Assembly (NCBI GenBank): GCA_949299755.1
Contig: CASGBA010000003.1
Location: 62,001-126,000 of the forward strand
DNA: 64,000 nt
DNA from: an uncultured Treponema sp.
GTDB lineage: Bacteria; Spirochaetota; Spirochaetia; Treponematales; Treponemataceae
Direction of reading: 5' to 3'
Positions 1 to 7,953 of the stretch are shown piece after piece. Each line of letters starts with the position of its first letter. The stretch's first letter is position 1. The position numbers were made by a program, and so were the translations under genes. The notes under the pieces are model-generated. The model saw only the letters and a list, made by a program, of their open reading frames with translations, was not told the DNA's origin and made no database searches.

Positions 1-279
1 CGAAGGAATTTCCCTGATTACTTTATCGGTAGAAGAATCTATTACTTTGACAATAACTCTGTTTAATTCCTTACTGACATGAAATTTCAATTCCCGGTTG
101 AACATATCCGCTATTTTCTGTATTTGTTCAACCGCGGCGGAAATATCCATTTCTTGTTGAACCGCCTCCGGTTTTTTTTCTTCGGCAGGCTGAATCCGCA
201 CTGAACCGTTCGGTATTTCTTCTACGCGGCGATCCATTGCCGTCAGTTGCTGCCCGATGCCTGTAATTTCCATACTCAT
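1..279 (-). CDS. flaG: FlaG family flagellar protein (3' part beyond window)
   Basis: The first 93 codons are present and the gene runs off the left edge. The N-terminal part is variable and charged. The second half reads as the conserved FlaG core: an amphipathic stretch with FNRELKFHVSKELNRVIVKV followed by VIDSSTDKVIREIPS, the family's usual signature. FlaG proteins are small flagellin-associated proteins thought to influence filament length; they have no known catalytic activity. The ATG at 279 is preceded by a good GGAGG six bases upstream; a second in-frame ATG two codons later is less well spaced. It lies downstream of flaB copy 1 on the same strand, separated by about 220 bases holding two hairpins, so it may be cotranscribed or separately transcribed. 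The family call is secure; the C-terminal end cannot be judged. Confidence 0.85.
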   Translation of the reverse strand, partial: MSMEITGIGQQLTAMDRRVEEIPNGSVRIQPAEEKKPEAVQQEMDISAAVEQIQKIADMFNRELKFHVSKELNRVIVKVIDSSTDKVIREIPS

Positions 280-328
280 CGGCAACCTCCACTGGAGAAA
301 CATTTCCGCATCATCCGTGATACGGAAT

Positions 329-387
329 ACGGAAATCCATTAAGGATTTTCCGTTTATTTATTCATGTGCCGGTTTGTATCCGGCAC
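329..387 (-). other. Two hairpins between flaB copy 1 and flaG
   Basis: Two inverted repeats fill the gap behind flaB copy 1. One has perfect 7-bp arms GTGCCGG/CCGGCAC at 367-373 and 381-387 with a 7-base loop. The other has arms at 329-338 and 344-354 (ACGGAAATCC against GGATTTTCCGT, one bulged T). Neither is followed by a clear T run on the minus strand, so they are better read as mRNA-stabilising or partial-termination structures limiting read-through from the abundant flagellin message into flaG than as a classical terminator. Confidence 0.45.
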
Positions 388-498
388 CCTGTCTTAAAAA
401 GAGGAAGAAGAATGGCGCTTCTTCTTCTTCCCGTGAACGGCTTTTCCGTTCAAGTTCCGCAAAAGGTGACGTCCAGTAAGCCTCTTACGGAGTTACGT

Positions 499-1353
499 TC
501 ACTGCATCAGTCTGAGAACTGACTGCGGCTGCGTATTAGCTTGTGCAACCATTGCGATGCCGGCCTGGCTAAGGATCTGGTTTTTGGTGAAGTCTACCAT
601 TTCCGCAGCCATATCGGTGTCCCGGATGCGGGATTCCGCTGCCTGCATATTTTCTGCGGCAATTGCGATTCCATTATAAGCCATCTCAAACCTGTTCTGG
701 TATGCACCGAGATCGGCACGCTGTTTGTTGATGGTTTTCAATGCGGAATCGAGAGCCGCTATGGCCATATTAGCGCCTTCAACAGATGACAATGAAATCA
801 TAGAATCTTCCGCTCCTTGCGCTCCAGTAAGACCGAGAGCTGTCGCTGTCATAGTCCCGATATAAATTGTTTCATTCTGGTCGACGTTGGCGCCGATATG
901 AAGTTGCATCGGTCCCATGGCGGAATCACGGGCAAAACGTCCTGTAAGAATATTCATCCCGTTGAATTGCGCGTGGCTTGCAATGCGGTTGACTTCATCC
1001 ACAAGCTGTGAAACTTCCACCTGAATCTGCATTCTGTCTTCAGCTGAATAAATTCCGTTTGCAGCCTGGATTGAAAGTTCGCGGAGCCTTTGGACAATGT
1101 CCGTCGTTTCCCCCAGATACCCTTCAGTAGCCTGGATAAACGAAACTCCGTTTTGGATGTTTTCACCGGCTTGATTGAGACCACGGATTTGTGTCCTCAT
1201 TTTTTCGGAAACAGCAAGTCCGCTGGCATCATCCCCGGCGCGGTTAATCCTCTGACCGCTTGAGAGCCGCTCGATGTTGTGCTGCAATCCGCTTTCAACT
1301 ACAGAGGACTGCCGCTGGGCATACATAGCGCTCAAATTGTGGTTGATAACCAT
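499..1353 (-). CDS. flaB: Flagellin FlaB, copy 1 (284 aa)
   Basis: Core subunit of the periplasmic flagellar filament. From the ATG at 1353 the protein begins [14 protein letters not shown], the hallmark spirochaetal FlaB N-terminus. The conserved helical D0/D1 segment continues with [20 protein letters not shown] and the [22 protein letters not shown] block. The C-terminal D0/D1 helices ([40 protein letters not shown]) are complete. Length matches the FlaB family, and as usual for this class there is no large variable D2/D3 insert and no signal peptide, as expected for export by the flagellar type III system. The reading frame stays open for 85 codons upstream, but the ATG at 1353 has AGGAGG 8 bases upstream and gives the conserved N-terminus. 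Copy 2 lies immediately upstream on the same strand, 379 bases away. Confidence 0.97.
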   Translation of the reverse strand: MVINHNLSAMYAQRQSSVVESGLQHNIERLSSGQRINRAGDDASGLAVSEKMRTQIRGLNQAGENIQNGVSFIQATEGYLGETTDIVQRLRELSIQAANGIYSAEDRMQIQVEVSQLVDEVNRIASHAQFNGMNILTGRFARDSAMGPMQLHIGANVDQNETIYIGTMTATALGLTGAQGAEDSMISLSSVEGANMAIAALDSALKTINKQRADLGAYQNRFEMAYNGIAIAAENMQAAESRIRDTDMAAEMVDFTKNQILSQAGIAMVAQANTQPQSVLRLMQ

Positions 1354-1732
1354 ATTTTGACCCTCCTTGAAGATTCTTCCGGTATGCATTCCTTGCATTC
1401 CGGCCGTCCGTGTTTCGGTTCCTGCGGAAGCGCCTCCGCAGAATGGCCGGACCACGATACGGAAGGTAACGCTTAAATCTGCCACGGGACAGACAAGAAA
1501 CGGAACCTTCCGTACCGTACCGGAAGAACAGGAGGTATTTGTCAAAGAACCCTGTATATATCGGTCTGAAACCAGACAAAGATATATACTCAGAATCCAT
1601 AATAACACATTTTAATATTTTTTTATACAGTTTTCTTTAAAAAAAAGCTGTTAAATGACAAAAATCCTTGAAAACCGCAGGAATACACGCGCCGGAGTTT
1701 CCCTCCGGCACGCATATCCGCACGTTCTATGC
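1354..1732 (-). promoter_or_regulatory. 379-bp flaB intergenic region, weak sigma-28-like site
   Basis: This is the non-coding leader of flaB copy 1. The only sigma-28-like match I see is a weak one: a -10-like ACCGATAT (1557-1564, minus strand) with, 11 bases further upstream, a poor -35 (TATCTTTG, 1576-1583). A TTGACA at about 1540 without a good -10 is the alternative sigma-70 reading. The long leader also has pyrimidine-rich and GC-rich stretches. The end of this region nearest copy 2 holds the hairpin described separately. No small gene is convincing here. Confidence 0.3.
1691..1709 (-). terminator. Hairpin behind flaB copy 2
   Basis: Perfect 7-bp arms GCCGGAG (1691-1697) and CTCCGGC (1703-1709) with a 5-base loop lie 24 bases past the stop codon of flaB copy 2. 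On the minus strand a T-rich but not continuous stretch follows. It may act as a weak terminator or an mRNA 3' stabiliser; partial read-through into copy 1 is possible. Confidence 0.45.
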
Positions 1733-2593
1733 TTATCTGAGAAGCGACAGAACCTGCTGGCTGGTTGCATTTGCCTGGGCCAGCATCGCAGTTCCAGCCT
1801 GCGAGAGGATCTGATCCCTGGTGTAGTCAACCATAGCCTGAGCCATGTCAGCGTCACGTATGCGGGACTCAGAAGCCTGCATATTTTCCGCCGCAACGTT
1901 CAGACCGTTAACGGTATGGCCGAGCCTGTTCTGGTAAGCACCAAGGTCCGCGCGCTGTTTGTTGACGATTTTCAACGCTGCATCCAGCGTTCCAATCGCC
2001 CTGTTCGCAGAATCCTGGGTTTCAAGGCTCATGATGCTCTCATCGCCCAGATCCCTTACACCAAGGGCGGCGGCGGTCATCGTGCCGATGTAGGCGCGCA
2101 TACGCTGATCCATGTTGGCACCAATATGGAACCACATTGATCCGCTTATGACGTTTTCGCCTGTTTCGCGCGCGAAACGACCTGTGAGCAGGTTCATACC
2201 GTTGAATTGCGCCGAGCTTGCGATTCTGTCCACTTCCGCTACCAACTGGGACACTTCAACCTGGATTTGCATCCTGTCTTCCGCGGAATAAATACCGTTG
2301 GAAGCCTGGATGGCAAGTTCTCTGATGCGCTGAAGAATGTCGGTGGTTTCCTGCAAGTAACCTTCGGTTGTCTGGATGAAACTGATACCGTTTGACGCAT
2401 TCTGTGAAGCTTGGTTGAGACCCCTGATCTGACTGCGCATCTTTTCAGATACTGCCAAACCGGAAGCGTCATCGCCGGCTTTGTTAATGCGCATACCGGA
2501 CGACAGTTTTGAAATGTCGTTGTGGATGGCACCGTTCGTGATTCCAAGTGTCCGCTGTGCGAACATTGCAGAAAGGTTGTGGTTGATAATCAT
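1733..2593 (-). CDS. flaB: Flagellin FlaB, copy 2 (286 aa)
   Basis: Second core flagellin of the periplasmic filament. It starts [14 protein letters not shown] at the ATG at 2593, with GGAGGAAA just upstream. The N-terminal block [20 protein letters not shown] and the C-terminal block [14 protein letters not shown] ... [23 protein letters not shown] are intact. It closely resembles copy 1 in length and layout; differences concentrate in the centre (about residues 130-190). Spirochaetes typically carry several FlaB proteins around a FlaA sheath; no flaA is in the window. Unlike copy 1, this gene has a clear sigma-28 promoter about 120 bases upstream of the start codon, so it is expected to be a late flagellar gene. 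Confidence 0.97.
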   Translation of the reverse strand: MIINHNLSAMFAQRTLGITNGAIHNDISKLSSGMRINKAGDDASGLAVSEKMRSQIRGLNQASQNASNGISFIQTTEGYLQETTDILQRIRELAIQASNGIYSAEDRMQIQVEVSQLVAEVDRIASSAQFNGMNLLTGRFARETGENVISGSMWFHIGANMDQRMRAYIGTMTAAALGVRDLGDESIMSLETQDSANRAIGTLDAALKIVNKQRADLGAYQNRLGHTVNGLNVAAENMQASESRIRDADMAQAMVDYTRDQILSQAGTAMLAQANATSQQVLSLLR

Positions 2594-2719
2594 AGATTTC
2601 CTCCATGAAAAAGATTCAGAAAGCATCCTTGCTTTCCGAGAATAAAAGGGATTCCGGAACTTCAGGTTCCCGCCGGAAGAATAACCGTCCGGCTTGAAAA
2701 TCACTTTATTCCGCCTATA

Positions 2720-2746
2720 TATTCGGAATATTTTTTATAAACTTTA
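2720..2746 (-). promoter_or_regulatory. Sigma-28 (FliA-type) promoter of flaB copy 2
   Basis: On the minus strand the sequence reads TAAAGTTT (2739-2746), 11 bases, TCCGAATA (2720-2727). The bacterial sigma-28 consensus is TAAAGTTT, N11, GCCGATAA, so the -35 is perfect, the spacing is perfect and the -10 keeps the CCGA core. Transcription would begin near 2713, giving an untranslated leader of about 120 nt before the flaB start. The divergent methyltransferase start at 2782 lies just behind it. Confidence 0.85.
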
Positions 2747-2781
2747 GAAAAAATTTTAAAAAAAAAGGAAAAAAATACATT

Positions 2782-3567
2782 ATGTTGGAAAATCCCGGGG
2801 AATGGTGCCGTCCGTGTGTTTTTTGCGGTGAAAAAGAAACCCGGTTCCGTGTTTTGCCCCTCGGAAAAAAAGAATCCAGGCTTTATGTGTTTTGTCCGTC
2901 TTGCGGAGGAATTTTTTGCGGGAAGGAATATTTGCCGTCCTTTGAAAAGGAAAGGGAAAGGTATCTCCTTCACAAAAACTCAGCCACCGATGAGGGCTAC
3001 AGGTCTGTCCTGGAGGGTTTCCTCTCCTCCGTCTTGGGTGTCCTGGGTACCGTGAACCCTTCTGCCCTGCGGATTCTGGATTTCGGATGCGGTCCTTCCC
3101 CTGTCCTTGTGAACCTTTGCCGGGAGAGGGGATGGTCTGCTTTCGGTTTTGACCCGGTGTTTTTCCCCGGGGGATGCCCGGAATCCTTTTCCGGGGAAAT
3201 CCGTCCTGGAATTTTTGATTTGGTTTTATGCCATGAATGTGCCGAACATTTCCATTCCCCCGTAAAAACTTTTTCGGAAATGTCCTCCTTCATTAAGCCG
3301 GAAGGGTTTTGCGCTGTTTCCACTCATTTTGTCCCGCCTGTGCGCACCGGGGAAAAACAGGACGGTAAAATCATCCCCTGTTTCCCGGATTTTTTTGAAA
3401 AATGGTGGTACCGGATGGATTTCACCCATGTTTCTTTTTATTCCTCCGGGGCGATGGAAAAAACAGCTTTCATGGCGGGTTTGGAACCTGTGTGTCCTGT
3501 TTTCCGTGAAAAAAACAATGGGACAGGAGCCGGCTTTATGATATTTAAGAAGAGACAGTTGTTTTAG
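2782..3567 (+). CDS. SAM-dependent methyltransferase with N-terminal zinc ribbon (261 aa)
   Basis: A soluble class I methyltransferase of unknown substrate. Residues 11-42 contain two CxxC pairs (CVFC and CPSC) that look like a zinc ribbon. The Rossmann SAM site follows with motif I ILDFGCGPSP (about residues 97-106) and an acidic residue in GFDP. LVLCHECAEHF (about 148-158) is the usual post-I/motif II region with the His-containing signature seen in methyltransferase type 11/23 proteins. The start at 2782 has an AAAGGA upstream at loose spacing. It is divergent from flaB copy 2, and the 188 bp between them hold the flaB promoter. It is convergent with rdgB, with only six bases between stops. 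A role in modifying a cell-surface or flagellar component is possible from the position but not shown. Confidence 0.75.
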   Translation: MLENPGEWCRPCVFCGEKETRFRVLPLGKKESRLYVFCPSCGGIFCGKEYLPSFEKERERYLLHKNSATDEGYRSVLEGFLSSVLGVLGTVNPSALRILDFGCGPSPVLVNLCRERGWSAFGFDPVFFPGGCPESFSGEIRPGIFDLVLCHECAEHFHSPVKTFSEMSSFIKPEGFCAVSTHFVPPVRTGEKQDGKIIPCFPDFFEKWWYRMDFTHVSFYSSGAMEKTAFMAGLEPVCPVFREKNNGTGAGFMIFKKRQLF

Positions 3568-3573
3568 GCTGGA

Positions 3574-4176
3574 TTAAGGTGTATTTTTCGCCAAAAATCC
3601 TGGGATAATTGAAGCCAAAGCTCTTACAGCCTTGCCCCTGTGGGACAGAAGGTTTTTTTCTTCTCCGCTTAGTTCCGCAACGGATTTTCCCTTTCCGGGC
3701 AGGAAAACAAGGGGATCATATCCAAAACCGTTTTTCCCTCTGGCTTCTTCCAGTAGAATACCTTCCAAGGTTTCCTGAACGGATATGAATCGGTTTTCAC
3801 CTCCGTACAACACAATACAACATACAAATCGGCATGTTCGGTTTTTTATTCCTTCCATCTTCCGCAGGAGATAATTGTTCCTGTCTGCGTCCGTAAGTTT
3901 TTCGCCGTTTTCGGACCCGAAACGGGCGGAAAAAATTCCCGGTTCCCCGTCCAGTGCATCCACACAAATTCCTGAATCATCGGCCAGGGCAGGCTGATTT
4001 GTGATTTCGTATAAACTTTTTGCTTTTATAAATGCATTTTCAAAAAAAGATGAACCGTTTTCCTCCGGATTAAAAGAAAGGTTTTTCTCCTCCGGCAGGA
4101 TTATATTAAAATCGGGAAGAATTTCCGCAATTTCCTGTTTCTTGTGTCTGTTTCCGCTGGCTACATAGAGATCCAT
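3574..4176 (-). CDS. rdgB: XTP/dITP diphosphatase (RdgB/HAM1 family)
   Basis: House-cleaning pyrophosphatase that hydrolyses non-canonical purine triphosphates (ITP, dITP, XTP) to monophosphates. The N-terminal ASGNRHKKQEI nucleotide-binding motif, the central ALADDSGICVDALDGEPGIFSARF block and the GKNGFGYDPLVFLPG and SHRGKAVRAL motifs are all present in order; 200 residues is the family length. The ATG at 4176 lies inside the 3' end of the upstream gene (16-bp overlap), suggesting translational coupling, and there is no strong separate ribosome site. It is transcribed with the sigma-like gene upstream. Confidence 0.95.
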   Translation of the reverse strand: MDLYVASGNRHKKQEIAEILPDFNIILPEEKNLSFNPEENGSSFFENAFIKAKSLYEITNQPALADDSGICVDALDGEPGIFSARFGSENGEKLTDADRNNYLLRKMEGIKNRTCRFVCCIVLYGGENRFISVQETLEGILLEEARGKNGFGYDPLVFLPGKGKSVAELSGEEKNLLSHRGKAVRALASIIPGFLAKNTP

Positions 4177-5108
4177 GGCTTATCACTATACAGTTGTTTT
4201 TTTAATCTTACAAGGGCTGAATCAACGCTGCCCCTGGGAATATTTAAAAGGACCGCCAGATATCTGTTGCTTGGAGTCCTTTGTATTTTTTTCATTTTAA
4301 TACGGAGTCTTTCTTTCTGGCGCTCGCAGAATTCCTTTTCCTTTTCTATAGGTTCTTTTGTCCAGTTTTCCGTGTTGCATTCCCCCGCAAGTTTATCCAA
4401 ACGCTGTTGGCAGATAAAAGCCCGTAGATAATATTCATGCCTCTGCATTTTCATGGATTCAAACAATTTTTGTTTTTCCCCGTAATCGGAGCGAACGGTT
4501 TCCAACAGAGCCCTTAATTCTTCCTTACCCATACCGCACAGGACTGCGGTTTTTTCTATCATGTCCTCGGAAATATAAAATGTTGATTTCAATGCCAGAA
4601 GAAGTATGTCCCTGGCCTTCCTTTTTCTCATTTGGTTTGTTATAGCCGCTCCCTGAAAACTTTTGCGGAGACTTTTCCTCCTGTAATTTGGTGAAAAATC
4701 CGCGGCTTCCATAGCCTCTCTCCTGTAAGAGAGGGAACCGGTGTTTTCTTCCATGAAAACCTTGTCCATAATACGTTTCTCTTCGCTTTCAGCCGCTTCC
4801 TGTATTTCGTAACGTTTTTTTTGTTCCATGCGGAAAGTTTTATACTTGAATTTAGTAATTATGTTTATGTATGTTAAAAATGATGCTTTTTCCGGATTGA
4901 ATTTTTCCACCAATTCATCCAGCTTAGGGTAAATCCAGAGGATGAATTCGCTTCTTGTATCTTCTTTCAAGCTGTAGGGGGCAGAGGCAATGTAATTCAA
5001 GTTGGAAAAAATATGGATGGCTGAAGCTTGGACAAGTTTTTTCCGGTTTTCCTCGGTTCTGTCTGTGTTGAAATTTTCCCACACTGAATTTAAATCATTT
5101 TTTTTCAT
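4161..5108 (-). CDS. Sigma-factor-like protein of unknown role (315 aa)
   Basis: I do not recognise a named gene. A stretch at about residues 50-95 (acidic segment, then FNPEKASFLTYINIITKFKYK) resembles sigma-70 region 2, where a helix ending FDPxxG-FxTYA precedes an aromatic/basic helix. The C-terminus (about 280-312, SNRYLAVLLNIPRGSVDSALVRLKK) has the form of a region-4 helix-turn-helix. The middle is long, charged and helical. It could be a divergent sigma factor, an anti-sigma-resistant regulator or another DNA-binding protein. The ATG at 5108 has AGGAGA 9 bases upstream. A 274-bp AT-rich region lies upstream and rdgB overlaps downstream. Homology is inferred from motif shape only. Confidence 0.5.
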   Translation of the reverse strand: MKKNDLNSVWENFNTDRTEENRKKLVQASAIHIFSNLNYIASAPYSLKEDTRSEFILWIYPKLDELVEKFNPEKASFLTYINIITKFKYKTFRMEQKKRYEIQEAAESEEKRIMDKVFMEENTGSLSYRREAMEAADFSPNYRRKSLRKSFQGAAITNQMRKRKARDILLLALKSTFYISEDMIEKTAVLCGMGKEELRALLETVRSDYGEKQKLFESMKMQRHEYYLRAFICQQRLDKLAGECNTENWTKEPIEKEKEFCERQKERLRIKMKKIQRTPSNRYLAVLLNIPRGSVDSALVRLKKQLYSDKPWISM

Positions 5109-5382
5109 TTAAGTCTCCTAAAGCTTTTACATTTCGCAGTTTTTTACTGCGTAAATATTTATTCTTTAAAAAGTGCCAGGTGACTTTAAAAGCCTAAAAA
5201 AAATTAAAAAAAAAAGATTAAGTAATTATAAATTTCCGTAAATTAATAATTTCTTTAATTTATTTTAAGTAAAGTTCTATTCTTTAATCGGATAAATTAA
5301 AAATAAAATAATGAATTTCAGTTAATTTTATTGAAATAAATGTAAAATATGGGTTTTACGGTTGTCAGGGGAAGAGCAGGCT
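5109..5382. other. 274-bp AT-rich intergenic region
   Basis: Very AT-rich sequence between the nrnA-like gene (ending at 5383) and the sigma-like gene (starting at 5108), both on the minus strand. It has one perfect hairpin, CGCAGT/ACTGCG with a TTTT loop at about 5136-5151, which would lie in the leader of the sigma-like gene. The rest is oligo-A and oligo-T tracts typical of a promoter region. I see no coding sequence. Confidence 0.5.
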
Positions 5383-6354
5383 TTATTTGCCGTCAAATTG
5401 GGGTTTGAATGCTTCCACAAAACGGGGGATAAGATTTTCACTTCTGCCTTCGATACTCAAACCGGAAGCTTGCCGGTGTCCTCCACCCCCGAAGGCTGAT
5501 GCCACCACACTCACGTCAATTTTATCCAGGGATCTGAAGCCAACGGAACATCTATCCTCCGTTTCCTGTTTTACGATTACAATTGCCTCAACCCCTTCTA
5601 TTGCCTGTATCAACTGGTAAAGGGAATCGGAATCCCGGGCTTCATTCCCGTACTTTTCCGTTTCTTCCAGAGTTTGTAGGGAAACAATTAGTTTGCCGCC
5701 GTAATAGCGTTCCATTCTTGATAATATAGCCGCTATAAGGAGCCTGGAATCAAAGGATTTTCCTCCCTTGATTTTAGAAAATGTTTTTTTCGGGTTTCCG
5801 CCTGCGAGGACAAGCCTGGAAACAGCTGTAAAGGTTTCAGAGCTGTTTGAATCCAAATGGCGGAAAAAGCCTGTGTCAGTACATACGCCGAAAAGAAGCA
5901 TCTCCGCCTCATATTTTGAGACTTCTCCGGATTCTTTTTCTATTATTTGTTGGATTAAGATGGCGGATGCGGGTTTTCCCGCATCGATAAAATCCGCTTC
6001 CCCTTTCCCTGTGTTTGTGGCGTGATGGTCTATCACAGCCGCCGGAAAACCGGAAAGACTTTCGGCGATGGATCCTGTCCGTTTTATGTCCGAGCAGTCA
6101 ACTATAATGACCGCTGTTTTATCCGGCAGATTTTCCGGCACACTGTCCGAAAACAGATTTTCATATTCCCTGGTTTCAGTTCGCTTGAATGGACCTGCTG
6201 ACAGTAAGAATGTTTTTTTTCCTTTCCTTTGTAAAAAGGAGGCCAGGGCCAGGGAACTTCCTATGCAGTCCCCGTCCGGTTCACTGTGTCCGGCAATCAG
6301 ATACATATCATACGCAGAGAGGAAATCCGTCAGTTTTTCCGGTACAGGGGGCAT
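5383..6354 (-). CDS. nrnA: DHH-family phosphoesterase, NrnA-like (323 aa)
   Basis: Member of the DHH/DHHA1 family that degrades short oligoribonucleotides (nanoRNA) and often 3'-phosphoadenosine-5'-phosphate. The N-terminal metal site AGHSEPDGDCIGSSLAL (residues 21-37), the second aspartate in VIIVDCSD and the diagnostic VIDHHATN motif are present. The C-terminal DHHA1 domain ends with FGGGGHRQASGLSIEG. The length fits NrnA rather than RecJ or GdpP. The protein has no membrane segment and is cytosolic. The next upstream gene on the same strand encodes a small exported protein; the two genes are 20 bases apart and probably cotranscribed. Confidence 0.9.
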   Translation of the reverse strand: MPPVPEKLTDFLSAYDMYLIAGHSEPDGDCIGSSLALASFLQRKGKKTFLLSAGPFKRTETREYENLFSDSVPENLPDKTAVIIVDCSDIKRTGSIAESLSGFPAAVIDHHATNTGKGEADFIDAGKPASAILIQQIIEKESGEVSKYEAEMLLFGVCTDTGFFRHLDSNSSETFTAVSRLVLAGGNPKKTFSKIKGGKSFDSRLLIAAILSRMERYYGGKLIVSLQTLEETEKYGNEARDSDSLYQLIQAIEGVEAIVIVKQETEDRCSVGFRSLDKIDVSVVASAFGGGGHRQASGLSIEGRSENLIPRFVEAFKPQFDGK

Positions 6355-6373
6355 TTTAAATTAAGGAAGCCGG

Positions 6374-6841
6374 TTAAAAGATTATATTCAGGCTGTCCAC
6401 ATCGAAATTTTCATCCGGTATGGAAGATGAGCCTATAACACCCCATGTGGGATGAAAGAGGTTCGCTGAAGCTTTTATCCTGAGCTGATAAAAAGAACCG
6501 TTGTTTGTTATGTAGGAAATGTATGGATTAACTCCCTTTCCCACAGTGTCGTATATTGCTCTTTGATCCCTGAAATCCATCCATTCCCATGGGACATACA
6601 GTTTACCTATCTTTAGGTTGGAAGAGCGGTACAGGATATAATATCCCTTTGGATGGGTGAATATTTTTACTATGGGAAGATTTATATAATACAAATCCAA
6701 GTCTTCTTCTTCAGAATTTCCGCTTTGTTCTGTTTGCTGTGTATTGTTTTGCCCCTGGGTTTGGGCTGAAACGGAAAAACTTCCTGCCAATACAAAAATA
6801 ACAGCAAAAGCGAGAATGATTCTTTTCATTGTCAGGCTCAT
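6374..6841 (-). CDS. Small secreted protein of unknown function (155 aa)
   Basis: I do not recognise the family. The protein starts with a typical signal peptide: short basic n-region, hydrophobic core and a probable signal peptidase I site at SVSA-QT (about residues 23-25), followed by a Gln/Asn/Ser/Glu-rich linker. The mature domain (about 50-155) is rich in aromatic residues and beta-type sequence and has no cysteines. The ATG at 6841 is chosen over the one at 6865 because GGAGG sits five bases before it, leaving a clean signal peptide. It is probably periplasmic. It lies between argF and the nrnA-like gene on the same strand. Confidence 0.7.
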   Translation of the reverse strand: MSLTMKRIILAFAVIFVLAGSFSVSAQTQGQNNTQQTEQSGNSEEEDLDLYYINLPIVKIFTHPKGYYILYRSSNLKIGKLYVPWEWMDFRDQRAIYDTVGKGVNPYISYITNNGSFYQLRIKASANLFHPTWGVIGSSSIPDENFDVDSLNIIF

Positions 6842-6871
6842 GTTAACCTCCACTTTATTCTGCATTCCTTG

Positions 6872-7828
6872 TCAGTATACATCTTGATTGAGTAAAGTTG
6901 CAAGCATAATTGCTTTTATTGTGTGTTTTCTGTTTTCAGCCTGTTCCCACACCCGGCTGGAAGGCCCTTCAAAAACGGAAACAGTCACTTCCTCTCCTTT
7001 TACGGCAGGGAGGCAGTGCAGGAAGATGCAGTTTTTGTTCCCTGTCATTTCAAAAAGCCGGTCATTCACCTGGTAGGGGGAGAGGAGGGCGACCCTTTCC
7101 TCTTTTTTGTCCTCTTCGCCCATGGAAACCCACACGTCCGTATAAATGGCATCCGCATTATTTACAGCGGAAATATCAGCGGTAACGGTTATTTTTGCGC
7201 CGGATTCCCTGATCCATGGATTTATTTCTTCGAACAGATCTGGCTCAGGATGCAATGCTTCCGGAGAAACCACCGTGCAGTTTACACCCAATTTTGCGCA
7301 AATTATTATCAGGGAGCGTACCACATTATTGCGTCCGTCACCTACAAAGCAAAGATTTTTACCCACTGGAGACCCGAATTCTTCCGAAAGGGTCATTATG
7401 TCGGCAAGGGCCTGGGTGGGATGGTATTCATCGGTAAGGCCGTTATAAACCGGAATCCCGGATTTTTCAGCCAGTTCTTCCACTGTTTTCTGGCTGAAAC
7501 CCCGGAATTCTATGGCAGAGAACATTCTGCCCAAGACACGGGCAGTATCTTCCAGGGATTCCTTTCCTCCCAATTGAATGTCAGAAGGTGAAAGGAACAC
7601 GGGATGTCCTCCTTCTTCCCCGAAAGCGGTTTCAAAGGAACAGCGAGTCCTTGTGGAACGTTTTTCAAAAATCATTGCCAGGGTTTTTCCTTCGAAACGG
7701 CGTTTTATTATTCCTTCCCTGGAATTTTTTTTCTCGTTTACGGCTATCCGCAATAAAAAACGTATTTCTTCCGGCGTCCAGTTTTTTAAATTGAGAAGGG
7801 ATCTGCCTTTTATGTCCGGGCCCTGCAT
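6872..7828 (-). CDS. argF: Ornithine carbamoyltransferase
   Basis: Converts ornithine and carbamoyl phosphate to citrulline, or the reverse in the arginine deiminase pathway. The carbamoyl-phosphate site FEKRSTRTRCSFE (residues about 54-66), the IQLGGKES loop, EYHPTQALAD and the ornithine-specific FLHCLPA motif (about 272-278) are all present. Length is normal. No arginine deiminase or carbamate kinase gene is nearby, so whether the enzyme is anabolic or catabolic cannot be decided here. The start at 7828 has GGAGGA at good spacing. Confidence 0.96.
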   Translation of the reverse strand: MQGPDIKGRSLLNLKNWTPEEIRFLLRIAVNEKKNSREGIIKRRFEGKTLAMIFEKRSTRTRCSFETAFGEEGGHPVFLSPSDIQLGGKESLEDTARVLGRMFSAIEFRGFSQKTVEELAEKSGIPVYNGLTDEYHPTQALADIMTLSEEFGSPVGKNLCFVGDGRNNVVRSLIIICAKLGVNCTVVSPEALHPEPDLFEEINPWIRESGAKITVTADISAVNNADAIYTDVWVSMGEEDKKEERVALLSPYQVNDRLFEMTGNKNCIFLHCLPAVKGEEVTVSVFEGPSSRVWEQAENRKHTIKAIMLATLLNQDVY

Positions 7829-7953
7829 TTTTTCCTCCGAAAGGTAGTAAATATGTTAAATTTTTTGATGTTTCATGGAAAGAAGTGGAAAATCGTACTC
7901 GATTTTTATTCCCGCAGGGTTTATACTAACGGTCTGGAGAGCCGCTGTCAATC

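Noticed and set aside
499-1608. 369-residue flagellin starting at 1608
   Set aside because: The 85 extra residues are not flagellin-like, and AGGAGG plus the conserved MVINHN N-terminus mark the start at 1353.
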